A stretch of DNA of 64,000 nucleotides from positions 49,940,323 to 50,004,322 of the forward strand of contig NC_053398.1 in NCBI RefSeq assembly GCF_905171765.1. Direction: 5' to 3'. Each line of letters opens with the position of its first letter. Within the stretch, counting starts at the first letter, position 1. A model generated the notes under the pieces. That model was not told where the DNA came from and did not search any database. It saw only the letters and a program-made list of their open reading frames with translations. The position numbers and the translations under genes were made by a program. This document shows positions 36,501 to 50,268 of the stretch, in pieces. The DNA is from Bufo bufo (Eukaryota > Chordata > Amphibia > Anura > Bufonidae).

Positions 36501-39500
36501 CATGGTTGCTGTTGAAATCAAGGAGAAGACAAGCGTCCACAACCCACATGATGGAAAACACTGTTGCTCAACAACAATAGTGTATATTACTTGCATTTTG
36601 TGGGGGCTGCCTTCCTCAACCACTTTGTCTAGCGGAGAGCCACTCTTGACAAATGGATCTGAAAAATATCAAGCTGGAAAAGCCTTTCTGCACTCACCTC
36701 ATCTAAAAGAGAAACTGCAATGCACCTCTGCTTCTTCACTGCTCTCGCCATTATCCTTTCATAGATCTGTAACTAATTCCAACAAAGGACAGTCTCCCCA
36801 GACACCCCAACTTAAGCTTAGTCCACCAACATCTCCATGTCAAACAGTTTTCACCATAGCAAAATATATTGAGATGAGAGGGTTCTTACATATTTTGATG
36901 GCTAGCCTGCATTAGTTTTCTTCATAACTCTGCTGATAAAAAAGAATAAAGCAATACAACCAACCTCCCAAAAACATTTCATCAAGTCAAAGTACACCAG
37001 CAATTACAGTGAAATATGTGTATATTAATTGTATATTTACCACATAAAAAAGGTTCCTAGCCATTGTCAGTGAAATCATACATGGTTGCTGTTGAAATCA
37101 AGGAGAAGACAAGCGTCCACAACCCACATGATGGAAAACACTGTTGCTCAACAACAATAGTGTATATTACTTGCATTTTGTGGGGGCTGCCTTCCTCAAC
37201 CACTTTGTCTAGCGGAGAGCCACTCTTGACAAATGGATCTGAAAAATATCAAGCTGGAAAAGCCTTTCTGCACTCACCTCATCTAAAAGAGAAACTGCAA
37301 TGCACCTCTGCTCTCGCCATTATCCTTTAATAGATCTGTAACTAATTCCAACAAAGGACAGTCTCCCCAGACACCCCAACTTAAGCTTAGTCCACCAACA
37401 TCTCCATGTCAAACAGTTTTCACCATAGCAAAATATATTGTGAGATGAGAGGGTTCTTACATATTTTGATGGCTATCCTGCATTAGTTTTCTTCATAACT
37501 CTGCTGATAAAAAAGAATAAAGCAATACAACCCACCTCCCAAAAACATTTCATCAAGTCAACGTACACCAGCAATTACAGTGAAATATGTGTATATTAAT
37601 TGTATATTTACCACAGAAAAAAGGTTCCTAGCCATTGTCCGTGAAATCATACATGGTTGCTGTTGAATTGCACTGTTGAAATCAAGGAGAAGACAAGCGT
37701 CCACAACCCACATGATGGAAAACACTGTTGCTCAACAACAATAGTGTATATTACTTGCATTTTGTGGGGGCTGCCTTCCTCAACCACTTTGTCAAGCGGA
37801 GAGCCACTCTTGACAAATGGATCTGAAAAATATCAAGCTGGAAAAGCCTTTCTGCACTCACCTCATCTAAAAGAGAAACTGCAATGCACCTCTGCTTCTT
37901 CACTGCTCTCGCCATTATCCTTTAATAGATCTGTAACTAATTCCAACAAAGGACAGTCTCCCCAGACACCCCAACTTAAGCTTAGTCCACCAACATCTCC
38001 ATGTCAAACTGTTTTCACCATAGCAAAATATATTGAGATGAGAGGGTTCTTACATATTTTGATGGCTAGCCTGCATTAGTTTTCTTCATAACTCTGCTGA
38101 TAAAAAAGAATAAAGCAATACAACCCACCTCCCAAAAACATTTCATCAAGTCAAAGTACACCAGCAATTACAGTGAAATATGTGTATATTAATTGTATAT
38201 TTACCACATAAAAAAGGTTCCTAGCCATTGTCAGTGAAATCATACATGGTTGCTGTTGAAATCAAGGAGAAGACAAGCGTCCACAACCCACATGATGGAA
38301 AACACTGTTGCTCAACAACAATAGTGTATATTACTTGCATTTTGTGGGGGCTGCCTTCCTCAACCACTTTGTCTAGCGGAGAGCCACTCTTGACAAATGG
38401 ATCTGAAAAATATCAAGCTGGAAAAGCCTTTCTGCACTCACCTCATCTAAATGAGAAACTGCAATGCACCTCTGCTTCTTCACTGCTCTCGCCATTATCC
38501 TTTAATAGATCTGTAACTAATTCCAACAAAGGACAGTCTCCCCAGACACCCCAACTTAAGCTTAGTCCACCAACATCTCCATGTCAAACAGTTTTCACCA
38601 TAGCAAAATATATTGAGATGAGAGGGTTCTTACATATTTTGATGGCTAGCCTGCATTAGTTTTCTTCATAACTCTGCTGATAAAAAAGAATAAAGCAATA
38701 CAACCCACCTCCCAAAAACATTTCATCCAGTCAAAGTACACCAGCAATTACAGTGAAATATGTGTATATTAATTGTATATTTACCACAGAAAAAAGGTTC
38801 CTAGCCATTGTCCGTGAAATCATACATGGTTGCTGTTGAAATCAAGGAGAAGACAAGCGTCCACAACCCACATGATGGAAAACACTGTTGCTCAACAACA
38901 ATAGTGTATATTACTTGCATTTTGTGGGGGCTGCCTTCCTCAACCACTTTGTCTAGCGGAGAGCCACTCTTGACAAATGGATCTGAAAAATATCAAGCTG
39001 GAAAAGCCTTTCTGCACTCACCTCATCTAAAAGAGAAACTGCAATGCACCTCTGCTCTCGCCATTATCCTTTAATAGATCTGTAACTAATTCCAACAAAG
39101 GACAGTCTCCCCAGACACCCCAACTTAAGCTTAGTCCACCAACATCTCTATGTCAAACTGTTTTCACCATAGCAAAATATATTGAGATGAGAGGGTTCTT
39201 ACATATTTTGATGGCTAGCCTGCATTAGTTTTCTTCATAACTCTGCTGATAAAAAAGAATAAAGCAATACAACCCACCTCCCAAAAACATTTCATCAAGT
39301 CAAAGTACACCAGCAATTACAGTGAAATATGTGTATATTAATTGTATATTTACCACATAAAAAAGGTTCCTAGCCATTGTCAGTGAAATCATACATGGTT
39401 GCTGTTGAAATCAAGGAGAAGACAAGCGTCCACAACCCACATGATGGAAAACACTGTTGCTCAACAACAATAGTGTATATTACTTGCATTTTGTGGGGGC

Positions 39501-42500
39501 TGCCTTCCTCAACCACTTTGTCTAGCGGAGAGCCACTCTTGACAAATGGATCTGAAAAATATCAAGCTGGAAAAGCCTTTCTGCACTCACCTCATCTAAA
39601 AGAGAAACTGCAATGCACCTCTGCTTCTTCACTGCTCTCGCCATTATCCTTTCATAGATCTGTAACTAATTCCAACAAAGGACAGTCTCCCCAGACACCC
39701 CAACTTAAGCTTAGTCCACCAACATCTCCATGTCAAACAGTTTTCACCATAGCAAAATATATTGAGATGAGAGGGTTCTTACATATTTTGATGGCTAGCC
39801 TGCATTAGTTTTCTTCATAACTCTGCTGATAAAAAAGAATAAAGCAATACAACCAACCTCCCAAAAACATTTCATCAAGTCAAAGTACACCAGCAATTAC
39901 AGTGAAATATGTGTATATTAATTGTATATTTACCACATAAAAAAGGTTCCTAGCCATTGTCAGTGAAATCATACATGGTTGCTGTTGAAATCAAGGAGAA
40001 GACAAGCGTCCACAACCCACATGATGGAAAACACTGTTGCTCAACAACAATAGTGTATATTACTTGCATTTTGTGGGGGCTGCCTTCCTCAACCACTTTG
40101 TCTAGCGGAGAGCCACTCTTGACAAATGGATCTGAAAAATATCAAGCTGGAAAAGCCTTTCTGCACTCACCTCATCTAAAAGAGAAACTGCAATGCACCT
40201 CTGCTCTCGCCATTATCCTTTAATAGATCTGTAACTAATTCCAACAAAGGACAGTCTCCCCAGACACCCCAACTTAAGCTTAGTCCACCAACATCTCCAT
40301 GTCAAACTGTTTTCACCATAGCAAAATATATTGTGAGATGAGAGGGTTCTTACATATTTTGATGGCTATCCTGCATTAGTTTTCTTCATAACTCTGCTGA
40401 TAAAAAAGAATAAAGCAATACAACCCACCTCCCAAAAACATTTCATCAAGTCAACGTACACCAGCAATTACAGTGAAATATGTGTATATTAATTGTATAT
40501 TTACCACAGAAAAAAGGTTCCTAGCCATTGTCCGTGAAATCATACATGGTTGCTGTTGAATTGCACTGTTGAAATCAAGGAGAAGACAAGCGTCCACAAC
40601 CCACATGATGGAAAACACTGTTGCTCAACAACAATAGTGTATATTACTTGCATTTTGTGGGGGCTGCCTTCCTCAACCACTTTGTCAAGCGGAGAGCCAC
40701 TCTTGACAAATGGATCTGAAAAATATCAAGCTGGAAAAGCCTTTCTGCACTCACCTCATCTAAAAGAGAAACTGCAATGCACCTCTGCTTCTTCACTGCT
40801 CTCGCCATTATCCTTTAATAGATCTGTAACTAATTCCAACAAAGGACAGTCTCCCCAGACACCCCAACTTAAGCTTAGTCCACCAACATCTCCATGTCAA
40901 ACTGTTTTCACCATAGCAAAATATATTGAGATGAGAGGGTTCTTACATATTTTGATGGCTAGCCTGCATTAGTTTTCTTCATAACTCTGCTGATAAAAAA
41001 GAATAAAGCAATACAACCCACCTCCCAAAAACATTTCATCAAGTCAAAGTACACCAGCAATTACAGTGAAATATGTGTATATTAATTGTATATTTACCAC
41101 ATAAAAAAGGTTCCTAGCCATTGTCAGTGAAATCATACATGGTTGCTGTTGAAATCAAGGAGAAGACAAGCGTCCACAACCCACATGATGGAAAACACTG
41201 TTGCTCAACAACAATAGTGTATATTACTTGCATTTTGTGGGGGCTGCCTTCCTCAACCACTTTGTCAAGCGGAGAGCCACTCTTGACAAATGGATCTGAA
41301 AAATATCAAGCTGGAAAAGCCTTTCTGCACTCACCTCATCTAAATGAGAAACTGCAATGCACCTCTGCTTCTTCACTGCTCTCGCCATTATCCTTTAATA
41401 GATCTGTAACTAATTCCAACAAAGGACAGTCTCCCCAGACACCCCAACTTAAGCTTAGTCCACCAACATCTCCATGTCAAACAGTTTTCACCATAGCAAA
41501 ATATATTGAGATGAGAGGGTTCTTACATATTTTGATGGCTAGCCTGCATTAGTTTTCTTCATAACTCTGCTGATAAAAAAGAATAAAGCAATACAACCCA
41601 CCTCCCAAAAACATTTCATCCAGTCAAAGTACACCAGCAATTACAGTGAAATATGTGTATATTAATTGTATATTTACCACAGAAAAAAGGTTCCTAGCCA
41701 TTGTCAGTGAAATCATACATGGTTGCTGTTGAAATCAAGGAGAAGACAAGCGTCCACAACCCACATGATGGAAAACACTGTTGCTCAACAACAATAGTGT
41801 ATATTACTTGCATTTTGTGGGGGCTGCCTTCCTCAACCACTTTGTCTAGCGGAGAGCCACTCTTGACAAATGGATCTGAAAAATATCAAGCTGGAAAAGC
41901 CTTTCTGCACTCACCTCATCTAAAAGAGAAACTGCAATGCATCTCTGCTCTCGCCATTATCCTTTAATAGATCTGTAACTAATTCCAACAAAGGACAGTC
42001 TCCCCAGACACCCCAACTTAAGCTTAGTCCACCAACATCTCTATGTCAAACTGTTTTCACCATAGCAAAATATATTGAGATGAGAGGGTTCTTACATATT
42101 TTGATGGCTAGCCTGCATTAGTTTTCTTCATAACTCTGCTGATAAAAAAGAATAAAGCAATACAACCCACCTCCCAAAAACATTTCATCAAGTCAAAGTA
42201 CACCAGCAATTACAGTGAAATATGTGTATATTAATTGTATATTTACCACATAAAAAAGGTTCCTAGCCATTGTCAGTGAAATCATACATGGTTGCTGTTG
42301 AAATCAAGGAGAAGACAAGCGTCCACAACCCACATGATGGAAAACACTGTTGCTCAACAACAATAGTGTATATTACTTGCATTTTGTGGGGGCTGCCTTC
42401 CTCAACCACTTTGTCTAGCGGAGAGCCACTCTTGACAAATGGATCTGAAAAATATCAAGCTGGAAAAGCCTTTCTGCACTCACCTCATCTAAAAGAGAAA

Positions 42501-45500
42501 CTGCAATGCACCTCTGCTTCTTCACTGCTCTCGCCATTATCCTTTAATAGATCTGTAACTAATTCCAACAAAGGACAGTCTCCCCAGACACCCCAACTTA
42601 AGCTTAGTCCACCAACATCTCCATGTCAAACAGTTTTCACCATAGCAAAATATATTGAGATGAGAGGGTTCTTACATATTTTGATGGCTAGCCTGCATTA
42701 GTTTTCTTCATAACTCTGCTGATAAAAAAGAATAAAGCAATACAACCAACCTCCCAAAAACATTTCATCAAGTCAAAGTACACCAGCAATTACAGTGAAA
42801 TATGTGTATATTAATTGTATATTTACCACATAAAAAAGGTTCCTAGCCATTGTCAGTGAAATCATACATGGTTGCTGTTGAAATCAAGGAGAAGACAAGC
42901 GTCCACAACCCACATGATGGAAAACACTGTTGCTCAACAACAATAGTGTATATTACTTGCATTTTGTGGGGGCTGCCTTCCTCAACCACTTTGTCTAGCG
43001 GAGAGCCACTCTTGACAAATGGATCTGAAAAATATCAAGCTGGAAAAGCCTTTCTGCACTCACCTCATCTAAATGAGAAACTGCAATGCACCTCTGCTCT
43101 CGCCATTATCCTTTAATAGATCTGTAACTAATTCCAACAAAGGACAGTCTCCCCAGACACCCCAACTTAAGCTTAGTCCACCAACATCTCCATGTCAAAT
43201 TGTTTTCACCATAGCAAAATATATTGTGAGATGAGAGGGTTCTTACATATTTTGATGGCTATCCTGCATTAGTTTTCTTCATAACTCTGCTGATAAAAAA
43301 GAATAAAGCAATACAACCCACCTCCCAAAAACATTTCATCAAGTCAAAGTACACCAGCAATTACAGTGAAATATGTGTATATTAATTGTATATTTACCAC
43401 AGAAAAAAGGTTCCTAGCCATTGTCCGTGAAATCATACATGGTTGCTGTTGAATTGCACTGTTGAAATCAAGGAGAAGACAAGCGTCCACAACCCACATG
43501 ATGGAAAACACTGTTGCTCAACAACAATAGTGTATATTACTTGCATTTTGTGGGGGCTGCCTTCCTCAACCACTTTGTCTAGCGGAGAGCCACTCTTGAC
43601 AAATGGATCTGAAAAATATCAAGCTGGAAAAGCCTTTCTGCACTCACCTCATCTAAAAGAGAAACTGCAATGCACCTCTGCTTCTTCACTGCTCTCGCCA
43701 TTATCCTTTAATAGATCTGTAACTAATTCCAACAAAGGACAGTCTCCCCAGACACCCCAACTTAAGCTTAGTCCACCAACATCTCCATGTCAAATTGTTT
43801 TCACCATAGCAAAATATATTGAGATGAGAGGGTTCTTACATATTTTGATGGCTATCCTGCATTAGTTTTCTTCATAACTCTGCTGATAAAAAAGAATAAA
43901 GCAATACAACCCACCTCCCAAAAACATTTCATCAAGTCAAAGTACACCAGCAATTACAGTGAAATATGTGTATATTAATTGTATATTTACCACATAAAAA
44001 AGGTTCCTAGCCATTGTCAGTGAAATCATACATGGTTGCTGTTGAAATCAAGGAGAAGACAAGCGTCCACAACCCACATGATGGAAAACACTGTTGCTCA
44101 ACAACAATAGTGTATATTACTTGCATTTTGTGGGGGCTGCCTTCCTCAACCACTTTGTCAAGCGGAGAGCCACTCTTGACAAATGGATCTGAAAAATATC
44201 AAGCTGGAAAAGCCTTTCTGCACTCACCTCATCTAAATGAGAAACTGCAATGCACCTCTGCTTCTTCACTGCTCTCGCCATTATCCTTTAATAGATCTGT
44301 AACTAATTCCAACAAAGGACAGTCTCCCCAGACACCCCAACTTAAGCTTAGTCCACCAACATCTCCATGTCAAATTGTTTTCACCATAGCAAAATATATT
44401 GAGATGAGAGGGTTCTTACATATTTTGATGGCTATCCTGCATTAGTTTTCTTCATAACTCTGCTGATAAAAAAGAATAAAGCAATACAACCCACCTCCCA
44501 AAAACATTTCATCCAGTCAAAGTACACCAGCAATTACAGTGAAATATGTGTATATTAATTGTATATTTACCACAGAAAAAAGGTTCCTAGCCATTGTCCG
44601 TGAAATCATACATGGTTGCTGTTGAAATCAAGGAGAAGACAAGCGTCCACAACCCACATGATGGAAAACACTGTTGCTCAACAACAATAGTGTATATTAC
44701 TTGCATTTTGTGGGGGCTGCCTTCCTCAACCACTTTGTCTAGCGGAGAGCCACTCTTGACAAATGGATCTGAAAAATATCAAGCTGGAAAAGCCTTTCTG
44801 CACTCACCTCATCTAAATGAGAAACTGCAATGCACCTCTGCTCTCGCCATTATCCTTTAATAGATCTGTAACTAATTCCAACAAAGGACAGTCTCCCCAG
44901 ACACCCCAACTTAAGCTTAGTCCACCAACATCTCTATGTCAAACTGTTTTCACCATAGCAAAATATATTGAGATGAGAGGGTTCTTACATATTTTGATGG
45001 CTATCCTGCATTAGTTTTCTTCATAACTCTGCTGATAAAAAAAGAATAAAGCAATACAACCCACCTCCCAAAAACATTTAATCGAGTCAACGTACACCAG
45101 CAATTACAGTGAAATATGTGTATATTAATTGTATATTTACCACATAAAAAAGGTTCCTAGCCATTGTCAGTGAAATCATACATGGTTGCTGTTGAAATCA
45201 AGGAGAAGACAAGCGTCCACAACCCACATGATGGAAAACACTGTTGCTCAACAACAATAGTGTATATTACTTGCATTTTGTGGGGGCTGCCTTCCTCAAC
45301 CACTTTGTCTAGCGGAGAGCCACTCTTGACAAATGGATCTGAAAAATATCAAGCTGGAAAAGCCTTTCTGCACTCACCTCATCTAAAAGAGAAACTGCAA
45401 TGCATCTCTGCTCTCGCCATTATCCTTTAATAGATCTGTAACTAATTCCAACAAAGGACAGTCTCCCCAGACACCCCAACTTAAGCTTAGTCCACCAACA

Positions 45501-45530
45501 TCTCCATGTCAAACTGTTTTCATCATAGTG
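27598..45530 (-). repeat. Right satellite array: 31 R-type monomers of ~580 bp
   Basis: Monomers of 569-604 bp are head-to-tail in the opposite orientation to the left array. The landmark ATACATGGTTGCTGTTGAA recurs 31 times (near 27,780; 28,349; 28,928; 29,521; 30,092; 30,672; 31,241 and so on to 45,164). R- and L-type monomers are homologous through about two thirds of their length (the TTAAGTTGGGGTGTCTGGGG block, the AGATGAGGTGAGTGCAG block, the CAGCTTGATATTTTTCAG block) but differ in the block after ATGCAAGTA. Diagnostic indels are an 11-bp loss next to CTCTGCT, a 13-bp loss after GTTGCTGTTGA, and TATTGTGAG versus TATTGAG. ORFs of 88, 131, 140 or 143 codons per monomer reflect these indels and are not credible genes. 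Confidence 0.97.
28349..45163 (-). repeat. Five-monomer higher-order repeat of ~2,893 bp
   Basis: Within the right array monomer lengths cycle 569, 580, 593, 571, 580. Blocks start at 28,349, 31,241, 36,484, 39,377 and 42,270, with spacing of 2,892-2,894 bp for all complete five-unit blocks. The block starting at 31,241 is expanded to nine monomers (5,243 bp) by extra 604/571-bp units at about 32,985-35,334. In each block the third unit keeps the 13-bp segment, while the second and fifth have the 11-bp deletion. Rare variants repeat at the block period: TTTCATAG at 36,7xx and 39,6xx, CATCCAGTC and CTCTATGTC in each fifth unit. Confidence 0.9.
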
Positions 45531-47160
45531 AAGCAAATAGTAAGATAAGAGCGTTCTTACATTTCTGGTTGGCCATCCTGCGCTAAATTGAGTTTCCTTC
45601 ATAACTCTGTTGATAAAACAACAAAAAAGCAACAAAAGCTCCCCCCCCCCCACAAATATATCATCTCATCAACAAACATTGGTAAACAATTACATTGAAA
45701 TTTGTGTAGAATAATAATTGTATATTTACCAAAGAACACAGGTTCATAGCATTCAAAAGTGAAATCGTATAGGGATCCTGACTCTTGAACTTTACTGTTT
45801 ACATGAATAAGAGAAGTGACCCCAACCCTGCTCCAAGTTAATGACCATTTTGAAACATTGTTTCTTAGGAATGACATCGTACTTGCATTTTCTGCGAGCT
45901 GCCTTTCTCAACCACATTGTCGAGCGGAGAGCCACTCTTGACAAATGGATCTGAAAAATATCAAGCTGGAAAAGCCTTTCTGCACTCACCTCATCTGAAA
46001 GAGAAACTGCAATGCACCTCTGCTCTCGCCATTATCCTTTAATAGATCTGTAACTAATTCCAACAAAGGACAGTCTCCCCAGACACCCCAACTTAAGCTT
46101 AGTCCACAGACATCTCCATGTCAAATTGTTTTCACCATAGCAAAATATATTGAGATGAGAGGGTTCTTACATATTTTGATGGCTAGCCTGCATTAGTTTT
46201 CTTCATAACTCTGCTGATAAAAAAGAATAAAGCAATACAACCCACCTCCCAAAAACATTTCATCAAGTCAAAGTACACCAGCAATTACAGTGAAATATGT
46301 GTATATTAATTGTATATTATTTACCACAGAAAAAAGGTTCCTAGCCATTGTCCGTGAAATCATACATGGTTGCTGTTGAATTGCACTGTTGAAATCAAGG
46401 AGAAGACAAGCGTCCACAACCCACATGATGGAAAACACTGTTGCTCAACAACAATAGTGTATATTACTTGCATTTTGTGGGGGCTGCCTTCCTCAACCAC
46501 TTTGTCTAGCGGAGAGCCACTCTTGACAAATGGATCTGAAAAATATCAAGCTGGAAAAGCCTTTCTGCACTCACTTCATCTAAAAGAGAATCTGCAATGC
46601 ACCCCTGCTTCTTCACTGCTCTCGCCATTATCCTTTAATAGATCTGTAACTAATTCCAAAGGACAGTCTCCCCAGACACCCCAACTTAAGCTTAGTCCAC
46701 CAACATCTCCATGTCAAACTGTTTTCATCATAGTGAAGCAAATAGTAAGATATGAGAGGGTTCTTACATTTCTGGTTGGCCATCCTGCGCTAAATTGAGT
46801 TTCCTTCATAACTCTGTTGATAAAACAACAAAAAAGCAACAGAAGCTACCCCCCCCCCCCACAAATATTTCATCTCATCAACAAACACTGGTAAACAATT
46901 ACAGTGAAATATGTGTAGAATAATAATTGTATATTTACCAAAAAACACAGGTTCATAGCATTCGCCAGTGAAATCTTATAGGGATCCTGACTCTTGAACT
47001 GCACTGTTCAGATGAATAAGAGAAGTGACCCCAACCCCACTCCAAGTTAAATGACCATTTTGAAACATTGTTTCTTAGGAATGACATCGTACTTGCATTT
47101 TGTGGGGGCTGCCTTCCTCAACCACATTGTCGAGCAGAGAGCCACTCTTGACAAATGGGT
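45531..47160 (-). repeat. Mixed L/R edge monomers of right array
   Basis: Going outward, an L-type block (about 45,530-45,910, with a C tract at 45,643-45,652 and GAAACATTGTTTCTTAGG), an R-type monomer (about 45,940-46,720, retaining both the 11-bp and 13-bp segments) and another L-type block (about 46,725-47,150, C tract at 46,850-46,860) alternate. These copies differ noticeably from the amplified ones. They show that both monomer types were interspersed in the right arm before R-type units took over the array. Confidence 0.88.
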
Positions 47161-47419
47161 CTGAAAAATACCAAGCTGGAAAATCCTCTGCTGCACTCAC
47201 CTGCAATGTCCCTCTGCACATGTTGGCGCATTCCTCATTGTTCTGCTATACTGCCACTTGTTATCAATGGATTTGATAAAATTCTAGCTAGAAAAAGGTT
47301 TGCTTTTGCTCATCTGAAAGGGAAAGCACTGCACAGCTCCTTTATGCCTTTGGGCATTTTCTGGTTGTGTGCGTCGTTACTTGGAATTTTGTAGTGTCCT
47401 TCTATATTGCATTTCCAAC

Positions 47420-47930
47420 TTACACAACAAACATTGTCATGTCAACATCTTTTTAGCATAATACAGTACAAAAGTTTTTGTTTGAGATTAAAAAACAGTA
47501 AAGCAAGAGAATTCCCTCTCTAAAGAACATCTCAACCCATTAGTAGTAAGCAACTAACGTGAAATTATATATAGAATTGTAAATTTACCAGAGTAAGCAA
47601 TTTCCAAGCAATCTGCAAAGAAATTCATACAGGGATCTTGAAATTTAAAGTGCATTTTTGAAAAGAATAGTAAAAGAAGCATTCCAAACCGACTGCAATT
47701 ACACTGCTGATTACGAATGATATCCCTCTTGCATTTTGGTTTGTACCTAAACCACTTTGCAGATGATAGTAAACCATTCCAATTCAAATGACAAAAGACT
47801 GAGTGCACTTCTCTTGAGGGACTGTTTTCTTTTAATGATCTGATAAATAGTTAGAAAAAGCCCGCCTGCACTCACCATCTAAAAAGAAAATTGTATTGTA
47901 TCTCTGCTCCTTCACAGCTCAAGGCATTTA
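47420..47930 (-). repeat. Old diverged satellite monomer, right flank
   Basis: Mirror copy of 9,205-9,660. It is recognisable as an L-type monomer by GAATTGTAAATTTACC, ATACAGGGATCTTGA, ACGAATGATATC, TTGCATTTTG and CTGCACTCACCATCTAAAA, in array order. Strong divergence from array monomers but good match to the left flank copy places it before the arm duplication. Confidence 0.7.
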
Positions 47931-49674
47931 AACAGAACCAAGATCAGCGCCACTAAACACACTCCAAACCGTCCATTTGGGAACAGTCAAAATGAATGAT
48001 GATGAATCTCTTACTAAAATAGCCTTTTTTTGTTTTCTCCTCCGTTACTGTCCGAGGAGTGTTTCTCACAGATTTGTGAAGATACCCAAATCATTGATCT
48101 TCCTCAATATAGTTTTAAAGGTTATTCTATAACCGATCAGCTGGTTGAAGAGAAGACTGCACTCCAGTCCCATTTATTTCGAAGTGTTGATCTGATATTG
48201 ATGAACTATCCGGAAGATAGCTCATCAATATTAAAATCCCCAAACCACCTTGAAGTAGCAGATCTCCTAGATCTACAATTGCACATAGAAATCTTTTGAG
48301 AACCTTTGGCATTTTATCAGTATCTTTGGTTGATGCATTATTTAATCCACCTCTATCCATTGTAAATGATTTGTGTATTTCTTCAATTGTAGAGCCATAA
48401 ATGTGTATTCTATAAGAAATAAAGGATTTTTATTATTTTTTTTGCAACAGACGACACTGAAAACATTTTTTTATTATTGGTTCACGTAGTAAAATTTTCT
48501 AATAATCTCCACTGAAATACGTGTCCCCTTCTTGAAGTCACGGTGGAAAGCAAGTTAGACAACTAACCAGACACTTCCCTCTACAAAATGACTTCAACCT
48601 TATTGAAATTGTGATTGCTGTAAGTAATATCTTGTAGTGCCAACAGATACCACTCATTTCTTTAACCGCCATCACATTTGTTTATAGATCAGACCCGCAG
48701 ACTTAATGGTGTATCAAATTCAGAAAACAAATCTGAAATTGGTATTAAGTATAGCTGTTTTCTTTCACTTAGGCCTTACTCACTTTCCATTTCAGATTTG
48801 TGAAAAAGATAAAAAAATAAAAAATAATCAGTTTGTGAATCGGTATCAACCATACTCTACAGACACTGCTCTGCTGAAATGTTAATCTGCTGTTAGAGGT
48901 GGCAGAAAAACAGACCAATGGATTCCATCCAAGTTGTGTCCATGATTTTCATAGACTATAGTACTCATCACGGACCAAACTTGTGCACGTGTCCGTTATT
49001 TTTTTCACTGACCTATGGTCAGTAAACAATAAAAATAAAAAAATGTCACCAGGCATTAAATCAATGTATTCATATGTGCTGTCTGTGGAAAAGGAGGACA
49101 GTGTGAACGAGGCCTTATTCAAACCTAAATTCATCTCCTGGTTGATGCCAGTTAGAACCACATTATGCCAATTTGAAGAATAAAAATGGTTGTTTGGTGA
49201 ACATGGTGTTTGCAGTGCATTGGTGATCCAAATACCTCTTCTGACAAAAAAAACAACACATTTTACTGAGCATTAACTAATCACTTCCAGAAACCATGTC
49301 ATACGTGTCCATAGGTCATGTGTGTATAGCAACTTTAATTGAATGTCAGGCATGATCTCAGCTATTTGAATTCCTTAAAACCTTCATGCAGATTGAAATA
49401 CAGGCTTATAGGATAAGTTTGCAACATAATAAACAGCATGTTCTGGCCAGGGACATGACATGGTTTGAATTATAATTAAGTCCCCGGGTGCTGTGTTCTT
49501 AGCTGCTAATTTGCTTTGTTGTTGTAGTAAAGTAGCATTCTGCTGTCCTCAGAGGTGGTGAGCATGTAACCAGCCTGAGGAGAGCAGAGGTAGACACCCA
49601 GGCACATTATGTTCATAAACTAAGTACTGTATTTTTCTTCCCTCCAATGCCTTTAAAAGTTATAATTCACTTAA

Positions 49675-50268
49675 AGGGAACCTGTCACCATGATTTTGCG
49701 CATAGAGCTGGGGACATGGGCTGCTAGATGGCCGCTAGCACATCTGCAGTACCCAGGTCCCACAGCTCTCCGCGCTTTTATTGTGTTAAAAAACAGTTTT
49801 GAGTGACATGCAAATTAGCTGATATGAGTCCTGTAGCCGGAGATGAGTCAAGCGTGAAGGAGCCCAGCACCGCCCCGCGTCCTCCGATTCTCCTCCTTGC
49901 CGGCTGACGTCACAGAGCTGGAGCGCCGAAATCTAGCGCATGCGCAGTGTCGGCATCATGTTCATTCCCTGTGCTGGCATCAGCACAGGGAACGAACTAC
50001 GCATGCGCTAGCTCGCGCATCGCGAGATTTCGGCGCTCCAGCTCTGTGACGTCAGCCGGCAAGGAGGAGAATCGGAGGACGCGGGGCGGTGCTGGGCTCC
50101 TTTCCGCTTGACTCATCTCCGGCTACAGGACGCATATCACTCAAAACTGTTTTTTAACACAATAAAAGCGCGGAGAGCTATGGGACCTGGGTACTGCAGA
50201 TGTGCTAGTGGTCATCTAGCAGCCCATGTCCCCAGCTCTATGCGCAAAATCATGGTGACAGGTTCCCT
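49675..50268. mobile_element. 594-bp piggyBac-like MITE (right-arm only)
   Basis: Ends AGGGAACCTGTCACC / GGTGACAGGTTCCCT lie between exact TTAA copies (49,671-49,674 and 50,269-50,272). The interior is a long GC-rich foldback around a centre near 49,970 (GACGTCACAGAGCTGGAGCG and its mirror). The left arm has a single TTAA at 6,014-6,017, the empty site. Same end family as 4,557-4,921. Confidence 0.9.

Noticed and set aside
27598..45530. CRISPR-like repeat-spacer array
   Set aside because: Units are ~580 bp with no short repeat and unique spacer alternation, and the DNA is eukaryotic.
27780..46798. Repeated 88-143-codon ORFs (begin MSVKSYM or MLLNC) in the right array
   Set aside because: They lie on the strand opposite to the homologous left ORFs, their length follows small indels, and both strands cannot plausibly be coding in homologous monomers.
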